From assembly GCA_026874595.1 (NCBI GenBank), contig CM049306.1, positions 83,912,142 to 83,976,141 of the forward strand: a DNA stretch of 64,000 nucleotides. The letters run 5' to 3'. The notes beneath the pieces were generated by a model, which saw nothing but the letters and a program-made list of their open reading frames with translations, did not search any database and had not been told where the DNA came from. Position numbers and translations under genes: made by a program. The stretch comes from Sipunculus nudus (Eukaryota; Annelida; Sipuncula; Golfingiida; Sipunculidae). How positions within the stretch are numbered: the stretch's first letter is position 1; every line of letters begins with the position of its first letter. Shown here piece by piece: positions 13,501 through 24,641 of this stretch.

Positions 13501-16500
13501 CATTTTTTACATTAATGCAAATGATTATTTTTCACTACTCTATATGTCATTGAGACATTAACTGTAGTTGTCCTTAGTATAACCGAAGGGGGCTGATATA
13601 TTGGTTCAGACTGAACACCTGGAGCCATAGGATTCTAAATGGTACAGGTGTATCATGCAGTGTAGCACTATAACTGCACACCATGTATATATAGCAGGTA
13701 TGGGGTCACTTTGATATAACAAATATACCAGCAGAAATGTGTAGAACAGTAATATGAGGTCAACAACATGCACTTGGCTGATCATGGAAGCTACTGGTAA
13801 ACGAGGTCACTCATCAATACAGACAGGCATATATGCCCCGGGCCCATTAGTTTGTCAAACTCACAAGTCAATATATAAATACTGCTACATTACTTATATA
13901 CCCGGCCATATGTTGGCAAACAAGTGAGAGCGATTCTGAGATACAAAGTTCAAATTTTAACTGTTGTCCACAGGTCAGGGGAAGTATTGGTGAAGGACAG
14001 TTATTATTCGAACTGGATATACATCGTAAAGTCTGTAAGTACCTCACGTTTTGTCCAAAAGTTTTGTCAATGTGATCAATGTATATCTTAGATAATTTAT
14101 TCGGAACAGATAGGTGACGGATTACATAATGAATGAAACCCATGCAACGGAATGTTACAGTAGCTCTGAAAGTATGCTGCAGTACAAATACGTACACAGA
14201 TATACTATTTTATACCGTTTTATTGGACTGTTCATATGACATACATGTTCAATAAACTCTTTTCTGACTGACTTTAATTCTGTTAAGTGAACATCCGATT
14301 CCTTAAAACAGATTATAGTGTGCTAACAGTTATAAACAAAGAAATGTATTTCTTAAGGGTGGTTAAATATTTAGATTTTTATTTGTACAGGGCAGTTTGA
14401 AAATATTAAAGAAACTGAAAAGAGTGGAACCTTACGAATCGAAATGTAAAAGAAGTAAGTATGCTTTTTGTATACGCAAAACAAATATATTATGTGTGAT
14501 ATATGTCAATTTGTAATTTTGTATGTACGTATATGTATCCAAATTGCAACACAGCTACATCCCATATGACAAGACATTTAGTCAAGATCTCAATAAAAGC
14601 ATGGGAGTATTACTGCACTTTTTTTCAAAATTGTTGTCACAAAACAAGAACGCTGTTACATGTAAATCAATACGTAGAATTAACTTTATGATTATAAAAC
14701 GTATTTAATTTTTTTTATATATTCCGATGTGCACTTAACTCACTTATGTATTCGTAAAAGACAAACATCGATATATTTATTTAGTTACTGCCTGTAACAT
14801 TTTTGCCACAGAAACTGATCCAGTAGTAAAATCAGATCGACAGAAGAGGGAAGAGAGAGTTCTAAGAGAAAAACAGCGTCGTTACATCCTCCCGGAGCTA
14901 AACATTCCACTGAGAATCCCGGATGATGACGTCAGCGAAAAACTTGACGTCAGCCAGTTAGAGCTTCCAGAAATAAACCACGTGGCACAGGCTAATCTCA
15001 CAAAAGGTGCTGATAAAAACGCAAAGACAAAACGACGCTCAAACCATGCACGTCACAGAGAAGATGTTACAGACGCAACAGATGAAGCCACACACGATGC
15101 ATCGGATAATACTTTCGTCAGCAGACTCCCAAGAGAGCAGTCGGAAGTCCGACCGCTTTCCGGAAACGTTCAAACACGCAGCAGGCATCCGATGAAACAT
15201 AGAGGACATCATTCGGCAGTGGACCCGGGGTATGACAGTGACCACGAGGAGGAGGAATCCGCACAACTAGATATCACAGACGTCTCACCGGATAATTCTC
15301 CACGTAAAGACACAAACAGGGACTCAAACGGATCGTCCATGACAAAGCACAGACTAAAGAAGAAAAAGTCCAGGAAAGGTAATCAGAAATACGAAGTACA
15401 AGTCCATACCTATAAAGGCCCAACTGTTATATTTCTGTTGGACCAAACGGCCGTCCGACAAAGATATAAAATCGGACATAGGTTTCGTATTCACCTAGGC
15501 CTAAATTATGTCTTTTTTTCAAGAGCCAGGACCACCTCGGTAAATCATAATTTAGAATGATTTTTAAATACTCAAGTGAGAACTAAATTTTCTCGATTCC
15601 AATAATTTAGTTTTTTCGGTATGACAATGATATATCACCATGGGACTCAATGAGTCCAGAGTGTGAGCAAGATTTCGCATTAGGAGCACAGTAGATTACA
15701 TCCTGTGGTTTGCTTTAACCGTCGTTCTGATATACAGATGAAGAAGATGAAGAAATCCAACAGGAGATGAACGGATTCAAACAGGAAATCAGGACCATCA
15801 CTAAAGATCTTGACAATGGATTCAGGTACAAAGTAAGTCAGCATTCACAATCTCCTATCTTAGCATTATAAATAGGATTTATTCAACACGATGAAGGATA
15901 TCATCCAAATGTTAACAGTCTGGCGGGTTAGTAACTTTATATATTTCTCGAAATATGCGCCCATGCAAAGTTCTAATTTTAAATTTGCCACAATTTCATA
16001 ATAATTTGTTCAATGCAATATGGAGAGTTTTCAAATTTCAGGATCTGTCCGAGCTAAGCCCTGCTGATCGAGATCCGCAGTTTGTGCACATACAAACGCT
16101 GACGAAGGGACAGGCTTTCGTAAGTACTTCATTGGTAGACTGGAGAAAGTGGTTAATCTCCAGGCTTATTGGGCTTTAAGACTTGGGTTTAAGCTTCCCT
16201 CTCGGATTATTACTAAACAACAAGCATTCTGGGTAGTTTGAAGACATGCAACACTTTTGATTTGGTTAAAATGAAATATAAACCGAGATTCTGATTTTTT
16301 ATTAAAGAACTTATCAAGAAACTAACTATTATCTCTATCAAAACCAGGATGGTATCACAAAATCAGATTAATCCAGTAATGCAACATATTTGTAGTAACT
16401 GTATATAAATGTCCTTTGACTATCCTATTTACTATCTGCTTTCACCTTCAGTCTTAATGAAAGATTTAAACTGTACAACTTTGCTATTTATTTTACCACA

Positions 16501-17726
16501 GGGTATCAGTGAGACCATTTTGGGTCGCCAGCCCTCCTTGTGCGTGGTGAGTGCTGGGGCAGAGTGCATCATGTTGGACAAAAACTTCTACTTGGATCAC
16601 GCCCCGGACATGTTGATACGCCGCATGAGACAGGAGGTGAACTTCATATATATAGCATGGACTATATATTTAATAACTCTTAGTTTATTTAGTGCAAAGT
16701 TATAGAAGGCAATAATGGCGATGATCTCGGGTAAACAATGGGAAAAAACTAAATTTGCTAGAGTTTAAGCCAAATTTGCATATCTGTTTAACAGTAGCTG
16801 CTCCCTGTAGAATGAGATCCCTTCCCGTAACTAAAATGTGCAATTGACATGAACTGCCCATTTTTACACCCCTTAGCTCAAACTGAAGCGATAAATTATA
16901 TATAAGACTTATATGAAAAGGAATAAAAGCAACAAAAAGGTATAGATGACAGATTTAGCTGGACTGTCACTAGCACCGGGCAATTATTTCTATAATTTAG
17001 GTTTCGTATGAGCAGATCTGCTATCAGGACACTTGTAAACCGCAGCTTATTTTTTTATCATCTTTTCACCTACATATTTTTCCCAGTTATGCAATGTATT
17101 GTCCAAATATAATTCTTCAACAATTACATCATAACAAAATAAACACAACCTATTAATAATAGTGATTAGTGATAGTATTACTATTACGGTGGCTCAGCCC
17201 TTGCAAGATTACATACAATAGCGACACCTGTCGTTCATTGTACACACGAACAAAACAGTGGAAACAGCTCATAAAATTATCTGTTTAGTCCGGCTGTACA
17301 TTAAAGTGTTTGACCCACTGTGGATGTTATCCTTTTCCCTTCTTGATTTTTTTCCAGGACAATTCATATTTGTTGAATAAATCAATGATGTAATTTCAAA
17401 TAATTAAAATAAATTTGGTTAAGGTCTGTTTTCGTCCTTGTTTACAAGAAGTTTGCGAAGTTTAACAGTTTTCACACACGTTTGTGTAAGCCGATGTTTT
17501 CATATGTCCGTTTGTTTGACTGCTTTTCTGTCTGGAAATTCCTGTGGAATTAACGTGTTGTAATGACATTTATAATATATTTCAGTGCTGCCCCTATCCT
17601 ACAGACGATGAATTACAGGACAGTCTACAGGTCAGCGTGGACTGGGATGCTTTCAGGGCGTCCACGTTCCGTCAAACGTTAAAACGCCTCCAGGCAAAGA
17701 AAGAATTACCTGTGTGGATGAAGTGA
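3064..17726 (+). CDS. CNBD2: CNBD2-like cyclic nucleotide-binding domain protein (partial, 12 exons)
   Basis: Joined exons: 3064-3137, 3721-3797, 4745-4828, 11793-11863, 12225-12302, 13974-14034, 14391-14454, 14812-15378, 15738-15832, 16042-16119, 16502-16636, 17586-17726. All junctions are GT-AG and phase-consistent; the sum is 1525 nt, about 507 residues plus TGA. The first three exons form a cNMP-binding fold: the glycine loop around GHPASAFYFILSGS, then FGELAIINRTTRQST as the phosphate-binding cassette with its Glu and an Arg. The last three exons resemble the degenerate second cNMP-like half and C-terminus of animal CNBD2 (FVHIQTLTKGQAFGISE, then a run ending in QAKKELPVWMK). Between them is a long charged, probably disordered linker. 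In mammals CNBD2 is linked to sperm development and can bind cAMP; a similar role here is inference. Vertebrate CNBD2 is about 570 residues, so roughly 70-100 N-terminal residues are missing; no upstream exon was recognised in positions 1-3063. The family call rests on remembered similarity. Confidence 0.82.
3721..3797 (+). CDS. CNBD2: CNBD2 exon b: central cNMP strands
   Basis: Acceptor CAG at 3718-3720 and donor GTGAGT at 3798. It completes a Val codon, then reads VVMVADERIGAARPVAYL followed by HKGMAFG. The closing FG leads straight into the phosphate-binding cassette of the next exon. Confidence 0.8.
4550..4597. repeat. (CT)n microsatellite
   Basis: About 23 uninterrupted CT units in a CNBD2 intron, about 150 bp upstream of the phosphate-binding-cassette exon. 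Confidence 0.95.
4745..4828 (+). CDS. CNBD2: CNBD2 exon c: phosphate-binding cassette
   Basis: Exactly 28 codons between CAG at 4742-4744 and GTAAGC at 4829. ELAIINRTTRQSTII matches the GE(L/I)AL...R(A)(A)T cassette of cNMP domains, keeping the Glu and an Arg in the expected order. The strand and helix that follow end in ELLSIDIK. Confidence 0.82.
5476..5660. repeat. 27-bp minisatellite with XhoI-like core
   Basis: Six to seven tandem copies of a 27-bp unit containing GGACTCGGACTTTGACTCGA, in a CNBD2 intron. The period is divisible by three, so at least four reading frames across both strands stay open. This explains the open frames of 61-128 codons here, so these are not supported as genes. 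Confidence 0.92.
6190..7290. repeat. 46-bp minisatellite array
   Basis: About 24 imperfect tandem copies of a 46-bp unit containing TATATCGGCCTTCATGGGCC then TGTGAGTGATGAAGAAAGG, each carrying the small inverted repeat GGCC..GGCC. The copies abut without spacers. The array is interrupted by the LTR insertion and resumes at about 8078. Confidence 0.95.
7291..8073. mobile_element. Solo LTR of an LTR retrotransposon (783 bp)
   Basis: Begins TGTTACAG and ends CCGTAACA, a short terminal inverted repeat of the TG...CA type. It is flanked by the 4-bp direct repeat ATAG at 7287-7290 and 8074-8077, and the host 46-bp minisatellite continues on both sides. Inside are a TATA-like GTATATAAAG at about 7548 and AATAAA at about 7912, as expected for U3-R-U5. 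No primer-binding site, gag or pol follows, so this is a recombined solo LTR. The orientation suggested by the TATA box and poly(A) signal is +. Superfamily not determined; the length and 4-bp duplication are compatible with Ty3-like elements. Confidence 0.82.
8078..8190. repeat. 46-bp minisatellite, continuation after LTR
   Basis: Two to three degenerate units (GAGCCTTCATGGGCCTGTG and similar) continue the array at 6190-7290 on the far side of the LTR. Confidence 0.85.
8191..11792. other. CNBD2 intron sequence, nothing recognised
   Basis: Unique-looking AT-rich intron. The open frames at 8339-8641 (-) and 10945-11280 (-) have no recognisable motifs and no splice or homology support. Confidence 0.4.
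11793..11863 (+). CDS. CNBD2: CNBD2 exon d: post-cassette helix
   Basis: Acceptor TTTTAG ends at 11792; donor GTATGT at 11864. It starts DFHNIFMAGG, following IDIK of exon c as in IDxxDF of other cNMP proteins. It lies beyond a 7-kb intron but the phase is correct: 23 codons plus 2 nt. Confidence 0.72.
12225..12302 (+). CDS. CNBD2: CNBD2 exon e
   Basis: Acceptor TTCAG ends at 12224; donor GTAAGA at 12303. It completes an Arg codon and reads NLDYLREWPLEKMAENSS and on to FHFF. This matches the position where cNMP proteins carry a helix of the type 'FLRxxxxLxxWPxEKL' before a second fold. Confidence 0.75.
12460..12960. repeat. Family F degenerate tandem-core repeat
   Basis: A GTCC tract (four to five units at about 12490) is followed by at least two degenerate units about 137 bp apart. 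Both carry CATATTTAATGAGRTCARAG followed by GTCATCA. The layout (GTCC tract then tandem core) is like that of families A and D. Confidence 0.6.
13105..13455. repeat. (GTAT/GTCT)n tetranucleotide microsatellite
   Basis: About 350 bp of TGTA/TGTC tetranucleotides in a CNBD2 intron. It produces spurious Tyr-Ile-His-Thr or Val-Cys-Met-Tyr open frames on both strands. Confidence 0.95.
13974..14034 (+). CDS. CNBD2: CNBD2 exon f: second cNMP-like fold begins
   Basis: Acceptor CCACAG ends at 13973; donor GTAAGT at 14035. It reads SGEVLVKDSYYSNWIYIVKS after a split Lys codon, a strand-turn-strand pattern like the start of a second, degenerate cNMP fold. Confidence 0.78.
14391..14454 (+). CDS. CNBD2: CNBD2 exon g
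   Basis: Acceptor TACAG ends at 14390; donor GTAAGT at 14455. It reads GSLKILKKLKRVEPYESK followed by CKR. GSLKILK continues the VKSG-type strand turn of exon f, as in 'IxKGxxxVLRxL' of CNBD2. Confidence 0.76.
14812..15378 (+). CDS. CNBD2: CNBD2 exon h: long charged linker exon
   Basis: Acceptor CCACAG ends at 14811; donor GTAATC at 15379. It is open for 567 nt in the phase required by both neighbours. The N-terminal part is helical and basic (DRQKREERVLREKQRRYILP). The remainder is rich in Asp, Glu, Ser, His and Arg with no recognised fold, and it ends in a Lys-rich cluster (HRLKKKKSRK) that could be a nuclear signal or simple low complexity. Likely a disordered linker that has diverged greatly between species. 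Confidence 0.78.
15738..15832 (+). CDS. CNBD2: CNBD2 exon i
   Basis: Acceptor TACAG ends at 15737; donor GTAAGT at 15833. It completes an Asp codon, then an acidic run DEEDEEIQQEM and an amphipathic helix (KQEIRTITKDLDNGFRYK). Phases match both sides. Confidence 0.74.
16042..16119 (+). CDS. CNBD2: CNBD2 exon j: C-terminal cNMP-like strand
   Basis: Exactly 26 codons between TTTCAG (ends 16041) and GTAAGT at 16120. ELSPADRDPQFVHIQTLTKG and QAF correspond to the conserved 'GAYVKVHTVEQGEILGL'-like stretch of CNBD2. Confidence 0.8.
16502..16636 (+). CDS. CNBD2: CNBD2 exon k
   Basis: 45 codons between CCACAG (ends 16501) and GTGAAC at 16637. GISETILGRQPSLCVVSAGA, then a strand ending in CIMLDKNFY and DMLIRRMRQE, fits the 'SLGNELIRIRKEIFYELID' region of CNBD2. 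Confidence 0.8.
17586..17726 (+). CDS. CNBD2: CNBD2 terminal exon
   Basis: Acceptor TTTCAG ends at 17585. It reads CCPYPTDDELQDSLQVSVDW and a helix ending in PVWMK, then TGA. The 'YPTDDELQ...W..F....' pattern matches the CNBD2 C-terminal motif 'FPSDEDMCQ...W..FR'. An ATTAAA hexamer lies near 17772, a possible poly(A) signal. Confidence 0.82.
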   Translation, partial: CCPYPTDDELQDSLQVSVDWDAFRASTFRQTLKRLQAKKELPVWMK

Positions 17727-18649
17727 CACCTATTGTTTCTCCGGAAATTTATTCGCCACTTAATTATTTGCATTAAAAGCAACACAGCTAAGACCTCGGG
17801 AATCAGACCCTTACGCTGCGGTACATTTCTCCGGGGCTTTACTGAAGGCATGTTGCTACCACCTAGCGGTTCATTCCATGACTAAAGAGTCTTGATGCTA
17901 TAATTCAAAATGTTTATAGCAGAGGCAGACTATATAGAGATATTGCATGGTAATGTGGATTAAAGCGGCCCCTTGTTTGTTTTGCTCGAAAGATAATCAG
18001 TTTTTCCGTTCACATTATAAGGATACACTGTAGCACACACGAATATACAAATATTTAGTATTGATTTAAAAACTATATTACATTCAGTAGTACACAAGCA
18101 TTCAATGAAACAATGTTTTCATCGTTCACTACTTTTGTTAGGAATGAAAGCCGCAGGAAAAGTGCCTTATGTGTTTTAAGGAACAACTTTTAAATATCTA
18201 ACAATTTATAAACTGACTAGCTGATAAACCCGGTATACCGGGCTTATTACCAGGTTTGGGGAGCTAGATACATTAACTGAGATGTGGAATGTTGGCTCAT
18301 TTTATATTCTAAAAGTTAACAGAAAATATAGGTTTTGAATGGGAAGCTGGCTTAATAACATATGTATAAATATTTTTTACATTTATTTTGTCGGGCTGTC
18401 CTCGTGGCAAGAAATTCATACCCCGGTATGTTTACCTTGAAAACGTGGTCAGTGATGATGTTTACATTGGGAACATTCACGTTTTCGTTAATATTTGACT
18501 GGATTCAATCGTTGGACGTATAAAGATTAGGTTGATGTGAGGAACACATGAAAGATTTATTAAATTGTACCTGAAGAAAGAAACAGAAATATGCATACCT
18601 CGTAAGTAGCAGAGGGTCCCTATCCCATTTTTAGCCTCCGCAACCTTTT

Positions 18650-21600
18650 TTAGCTAAGCTGACTGAAAGTCATCTGAGCTATAGCGATCACTCTTTGTCC
18701 GTCGTCCGTCTGTCCGTCTGTCCGTCTGTCTGTCTGTCCGTCTGTCCGTCTGTCCGTCCGTTAACCAGGCACAAATCGTAACCGCTGGACTTAGAACCTT
18801 GTAACTTGGGATTCTGAGAGGTCCATAAAAAATCTCCTTGGAAACCAGAAATTAGGTCTCTGTTACCCATATCCTTCGAGCTATGTGGCCCCAAAGTACC
18901 CCCAAGAAAAGTCAAAAATTTCATACAAAAACTTCAATATCTCATTAACTACTTGACTGATGGTCATGATTTTTGGCATACATATTGATCATGAGATGTT
19001 ACATCACTTCCTGCAGACTGGTGGCGCCACCTGTATTTTTCGATTTTTTACGAATTTTTTTCTCTATTTTTGAGACCTTTAAAAATGTGAACATCTGTTA
19101 ACAAGGCACAAATCATAAAGACTGGACTTAGAATCTTAATTCTTGACACACTGAGAGGTCCATGAAAAATCTCCTTGGAAACCAGAAATTAGGTCTCTGT
19201 TACCCATATCCTTTGAGCTATGGGGCCCCAAAGTACCCCCCAGAATAGTAAAAAATTTCATACAAAAACTTCAATATCTCAATAACTACATCACTGATGG
19301 TCTTCATTTTTGGTATACATATTGATCATGAGATGTTCGATCAGTTCCTGCAGACTGGTGGCGCCACCTGTACTGTTTGATTTTTTACGATTTTTTCCTC
19401 TATTTTTGAGACCTTTGAGGATGCTGTCATCTGTTAGCGTGGCACAAATTGTAACGACTGGACCTAGAATCTTCATTTTCGACACACTGAGAGACCTATG
19501 AAAAGTCTCCATGGAAACCAGAAATTAGGTCTCTGTTACCCATATCTTTCGAGCTATGGGGCCCAAAATCACCCCCCAGAATAGTCAAAAATTTCATACA
19601 AAAACTTCAATATCTCATTAACTACATCACTGATGGTCATGATTTTCGACATACATATTGATCATGAGATGTTTCATCAGTTTGTGCAGACTGGTGGCGC
19701 CACCTGTATTTTTCAATGTTCACGAATTGTTTTCTCCATTTTTGAGACCTTTAAGGATGTAGTTATCTGTCAACAGGGTACAAATCGTAACGACTGGACC
19801 TAGAATCTTCGTTCTTGACACACAGGGAGACCCATGATAAGTCTCCATGGAAACCTGAAATTTGGTCTCTGTTACCCATATCCTTTGAGCTATGGCACTC
19901 CAAAGTACAGCTCAGAATAATGGAAAATTTGATACAAAAGCTAAAGTATCTGAACAACTAATGCAGAGATAACCATAATTGTTTGCATGGATATTGATCA
20001 TGGAGTGTTTCATAAGTTTCTGCAGACTGGTGGCACCACCTGTATTTGTTCGTTTTTTTTACGAAATTTTTCTGTATTTTTGAGACCTTTAAAGATATGA
20101 ACATCTGTTAACAGGGCACAAATCATAAAAACTGGACCAAGAATCTTCATTCTTGACACACAGGGAGACCCATGAAAAGTCTCCATGGAAACTTGAAATT
20201 AGGTCTCTGTTACCCATATTCTTTAAGCTGTATGGGTCCAAAATACCCCCCCCCCCCAGAATAATGAAAAATTTGATACAAAAACTGCAGTATTTCAATA
20301 ACTACAACACTGATGGTCATGATTTTCGGCATACATATTGATCATGAGCTGTTCCATCAGTTTCTGCAGACTGGGTGTGCCACCTCTATTTTTTTTTTAA
20401 ATTTTTACGAATTTTATTCTTTTTTTTGAGACCTTTAAAGATGTGGTTATCTGTCAACAGGGTACAAATCGCAACAACTGGACCTAGAATCTTCATTCTT
20501 GTCATGCAAGGAGGTCCATGAAAGGTGCCTGTGGAAACTTGAAATTAGGTCTCTGTTACCAATATCCTTCAAGCTATAGGACTCCGAAGTATCCCTCAGA
20601 ATAATGGACAATTTGATACAAAAACTGAAGTATCTGAACAACTAATGCAGAGATCACCATGATTTTTTGCATGGATATTGACCATTAAGTGTTTTTATTA
20701 GTTTCTGCAGACTGGTGGAGCCACCTGTATTTTTGTATCCGCCAAAACGAAGTTTTGCGGATACTATGTTTTTAACCGAGTTCCTCCGCGCGGCGGCGTT
20801 CCTTTCCAGAGAGCTCCTCGGAGACTAATGGACCGATTTTTCCCAAACTTACACCTATTATCGGGTCACATGTGAACTGGTGCCTAACCAATTTGCATTG
20901 ACCTCTGACCCTTCCTCTCTATCCAGTGTCCATTTGTGGGTCTGTTTCCACTCATAAACCCTCATATCTCGGGAACCGTTTGACCGATCAGGAAATAAAA
21001 TTGATACAAATGTAGCCCTTGGATTGCTTTATAACATACACAAAAATGGTGGTGCCACCTGTAACCATGTTTGCACAGTGTCCATCTGTTCATCTGCCTT
21101 GGGTTAAAATCACTCATATCTCTGCAGTGAATTGACTAATTCACCTGAAATTCGTCATGTGTATACATCCAGGATAGCTTTCTTGATTTTATGACAGGTG
21201 GCGCCACCTACGTTCACGTTCACGCTGATGACATCCAAGCTTATATCTCGGGAACCGTTTGACCGATCAGGAAATAAAATTTATACAAATGTAGCCCTTT
21301 GATAGCTCTGTAACATACACAAAAAATGGTGGCGCTACCTGTAACAATGTTTGCACAGCGTCTGTCTGTTAGTCTGCCGTGGCCTAAAATACTCATTTCT
21401 CTGTAGTGGTTCGACATAACTGCCTTAAATTTTGCAGGTTTATACATCGTGGACAGCTTTCTTGATTTTATGACAGGTGGCGCCACCTACATTCTAGTTA
21501 ACGCTGGACACATCCAAGCTCATATCTCAGGAACCATTTGATCGATTGGGCCAAAATTGTGCATGTGTTTAGATCTCACATAGGTCTTTATCATACACAA

Positions 21601-22086
21601 AACTGGAGGGGTTACCTGCAAAGATTTTTGCACAGTGTTTGTCTGTTTGTCTGCCATGGGCAAAAATCGCTCATATACATGTAGTGGTTTGACTTTTCTG
21701 CCTAAAATTTTGCAGGTGTATACAACTTGGACAGCTTTCTGGATTTGTGGTAGGTGGCACAACCTACATACACATTTAGGCTGCAGACATCCATGCTAAT
21801 ATGCAACATACCTCACTCTATTTCCCCTTGCCACTCAATCCATGCCTCACTATCCGATTTTGGCAGATACATGTAGTCACTTGTCGGTTACCCGTATTCT
21901 AGTTTTAAAAATTTACACATTTTTCTCTATTTTTGAGATATATAAATACAGACTAAATCTTGGCCTGTTGGTTAATCTGTTTGATGCTTCAGTTGAATGG
22001 GTATATACTACCATTCTGATGATAAAATTTCCTTTTGCGAATCTCTTCCCAGTCAGCTGAGCGTCATGACCCATGGGTCACTTGTT
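18650..22086 (+). mobile_element. Family A element, copy A1 (six 336-345-bp cores)
   Basis: The left end reads TTAGCTAAGCTGACTGAAAG, then TCATCTGAGCT, which can fold back on itself. A GTCC/GTCT tract follows at 18694-18760, then six core units starting near 18761, 19098, 19434, 19770, 20108 and 20454. Each core contains GGGCACAAATCGTAAC, GAAATTAGGTCTCTGTTACC, ATTGATCATGAGATG and CTGCAGACTGGTGGCGCCAC. The right end is CAGCTGAGCGTCATGACCCA then TGGGTCACTTGTT. A family B Helitron lies inside the sixth core. No protein is encoded, so the element would have to be non-autonomous. Confidence 0.82.
20738..21902 (+). mobile_element. Family B Helitron-like element, copy B1 (1165 bp)
   Basis: Starts TCCGCCAAAACG preceded by A and ends CCGTATTCTAG followed by T, the A^TC...CTAG^T signature of Helitrons. 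The 5' end forms a near-perfect hairpin (ATCCGCCAAAAC / GTTTTGCGGAT). Close to the 3' end GTAGTCACTTGTCGGTTAC forms an imperfect hairpin about 11 nt before CTAG. Three tandem core units of about 220-260 bp in the middle carry GGAACCGTTTGACCGATCAG and a GGTGGCGCCACC-type palindrome. It is inserted in a T-rich part of the sixth core of A1 and encodes no Rep/helicase. Confidence 0.8.
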
Positions 22087-24641
22087 TAATTGTAGCAGAC
22101 AACCCCACCAAATCCCTGTTCCTGAAATTGGGACCTTGAATAACGTTATGTCATTAATCCTCCTGGGTTAAATTCTCCATTTCATAAAGCGACAAACATG
22201 TGTTTTTCTCTTTTACTGACCACGCACGTGGATGAGGGCCTCGTTCAAATGTGATGTCTGACAGGCTCAAATCCCTCACTGAAAGCAAGCGTTATTCATA
22301 TGAACAAAAGTAGTGTTTGAGGTTGAGTGACCACGATGCACGCATTCCGGCTATTTCCGAAGGCAGTTTGGCTGTACTCGGTCTAACCGCCATGCGAGTC
22401 GGTAACAACGGAAAAATTACTCAAAATTATATGTACATTAGAAATTATTTATTCTTATATCGCCTATGTCACTGCGAGGATTATTAGCTTCAAAATGAAG
22501 TATGGCAAAGTATTGTACACAACGCAGTTTTTGAGAACATTGCGAACAGACGTGAACTGAATTCCTTTTTTAAGTATTAGATACACGTACACTAAATACA
22601 CAACGTATGGCTGACTGTCATATATCCAAAAATCCTGTCTATAAGCTTCCATATGTTTTTGTACAATTATATTTTTCCATTAAAGACATTCCGTCATGTG
22701 AGGGGTGGAGTTTCCGTTTATCAGTTGTTTCCCGTGAACGTATGTAAATTACATTGGCAGAGGCAATGATTTCAACTGGAAGCATCGTTGAACTTATTTT
22801 ACTCTTGTGAAGTCTCCAATGGTTCGTTATAAGTTTTCTAGACTCCGGACCTGAAGGTTTTCATTCGATACTTACCAAAGCTCAAAGTAAAAATGATAAG
22901 CTTTCGCTCTAATGTCTGCAGAGCATGATTTCTCAATTATTTCTGACCCCGCGCATATAAACCTGAATTAAAAAAAAAGGCTTATTCATACACCATCGTT
23001 CTCATCTATGGAATTCACAGTTTACACCGGAATTCATGCCGGGTTAAAGTCCGATTCTGTCTGGTTTAATGAGACCAAAAAGACCCCATCCCATTTGTCT
23101 TTAATGCAAATCATGCCATTCATGTGTCTCAGATTTAAAAATATAAATACAATAATATATGAGATTATACCAAACATGTATGAATTTTATAAAAAAAAAT
23201 GGACCTGTCTAAATATGCCATCTGCAAAGCAGCCGAACCATTGATATGGTCAGACCTTTGATGAATATTGGTTGATTCGAGTTTTATTTCCATGCTGTTT
23301 TGATAAAAATAGGATTTACATCTGCCATGCAGGTGTATTTCGTTAATGAATTGGTACCGTATAATGCCCGGCGGGCAGTGTGTGTAATGACATTGTCCGT
23401 TCAACTTTATCTCCGATCAGTTAATTTATAATTTCGATCTTATATATATATATGTTGCGCGCGCAAATGAGGGTCGTCGCTCCCCCAGGAAGCAATTTAT
23501 GCTAGTTTATTACGTCAGCTAATGGACCGCTCCATACGATCTTGCTAAAATTTGTGACAGGGCTTTTATATGGATCGGTATCAGCTGTTATTAGAGATGT
23601 CAGGATCGTGTATAGAAAGTCGTACATTCCGCATTCCATGCGTTTTATTAAAGATAACTAATACAAGTTGTTAATGAAGGTCGTGGCTTCTCACAGAGCA
23701 GGTGATACAGTATTTCTCACTACTGGTAGTAAATACTGTTCTCAATCAGCCTCTCTGTGCACATGTTGTTACATTTTCATTCTTAGAAACGTATATTCCC
23801 GAATATAAATAAATAATTAGGAACTTTCATAATATGAGTCTTTCTTCATTACAAGCTTTTATTTAATTAATACATCTATAAATGTAAATGTTTTGTCCAA
23901 CAGATCAAACTCAATCACCAAAGAAAAACATTCAAGTAACTCCGGTTCTGATTTGTAATTTGATTAGGAATATTCCCTTGATAAAAAACATGAATTCACT
24001 AGCTATTCACATAAAACCTAGAACCTACTTGGACCGAAAGTGTCGTGGTATTCAGAGACCATGCATTTAACCCCGTTCCCAACACTTATTTGAAGAATAG
24101 ACCACCCTCCTGTAAGGCATATATATCTATTGAAATGCTACATAGCTAGGTGGCCAAACAAATCTTGTTCAACGGATAAAACATGCAGAAAGATACGGCC
24201 CTGACATGAAATGTTTTAGTTTATACTATATTTCACATATGTTAGTAAGTAGCAGTGATGGCAACACCAAAGTTCAGGAAGATTCACACATTCACTCTTG
24301 AGATATCTATTTTCTACGATTTTCACTCCACACGGAACAATTTTAGGTCATTGTCACTCACAAAGTGTTAGTCCTAAGGTCATGATCACAACCGAACAGA
24401 TTTAAACCTCCGACTCATACCGATTTATAGGCTAAAATTAAAAGCAATTTGTTGATTACTTTTGAACAAAACGTGTTTATTGATGGTGGAACTTAAATTC
24501 AAATCAACAATTGAATATCATTTGACCAATTAGTTATAAATGACTCAGCACTGTGTAAAACAACACTTGATTAGTTTTAAGGTACATTGTTACATTTTTA
24601 CTATGAGCAGTGATTGGGAGGTAAACTGCAAAACAAAACAG
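22087..24641. other. Intergenic, no gene recognised
   Basis: AT-rich sequence with short open frames only. One imperfect hairpin (23692-23759) is listed separately. Confidence 0.4.
23692..23759. other. Imperfect long hairpin
   Basis: Outer arms CACAGAG/CTCTGTG and inner arms ACAGTATTT/AAATACTGT enclose a 15-nt loop that itself contains ACTACTGGTAGT. The size is like a pre-miRNA, but the arms have bulges and no family is recognised. Confidence 0.4.
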
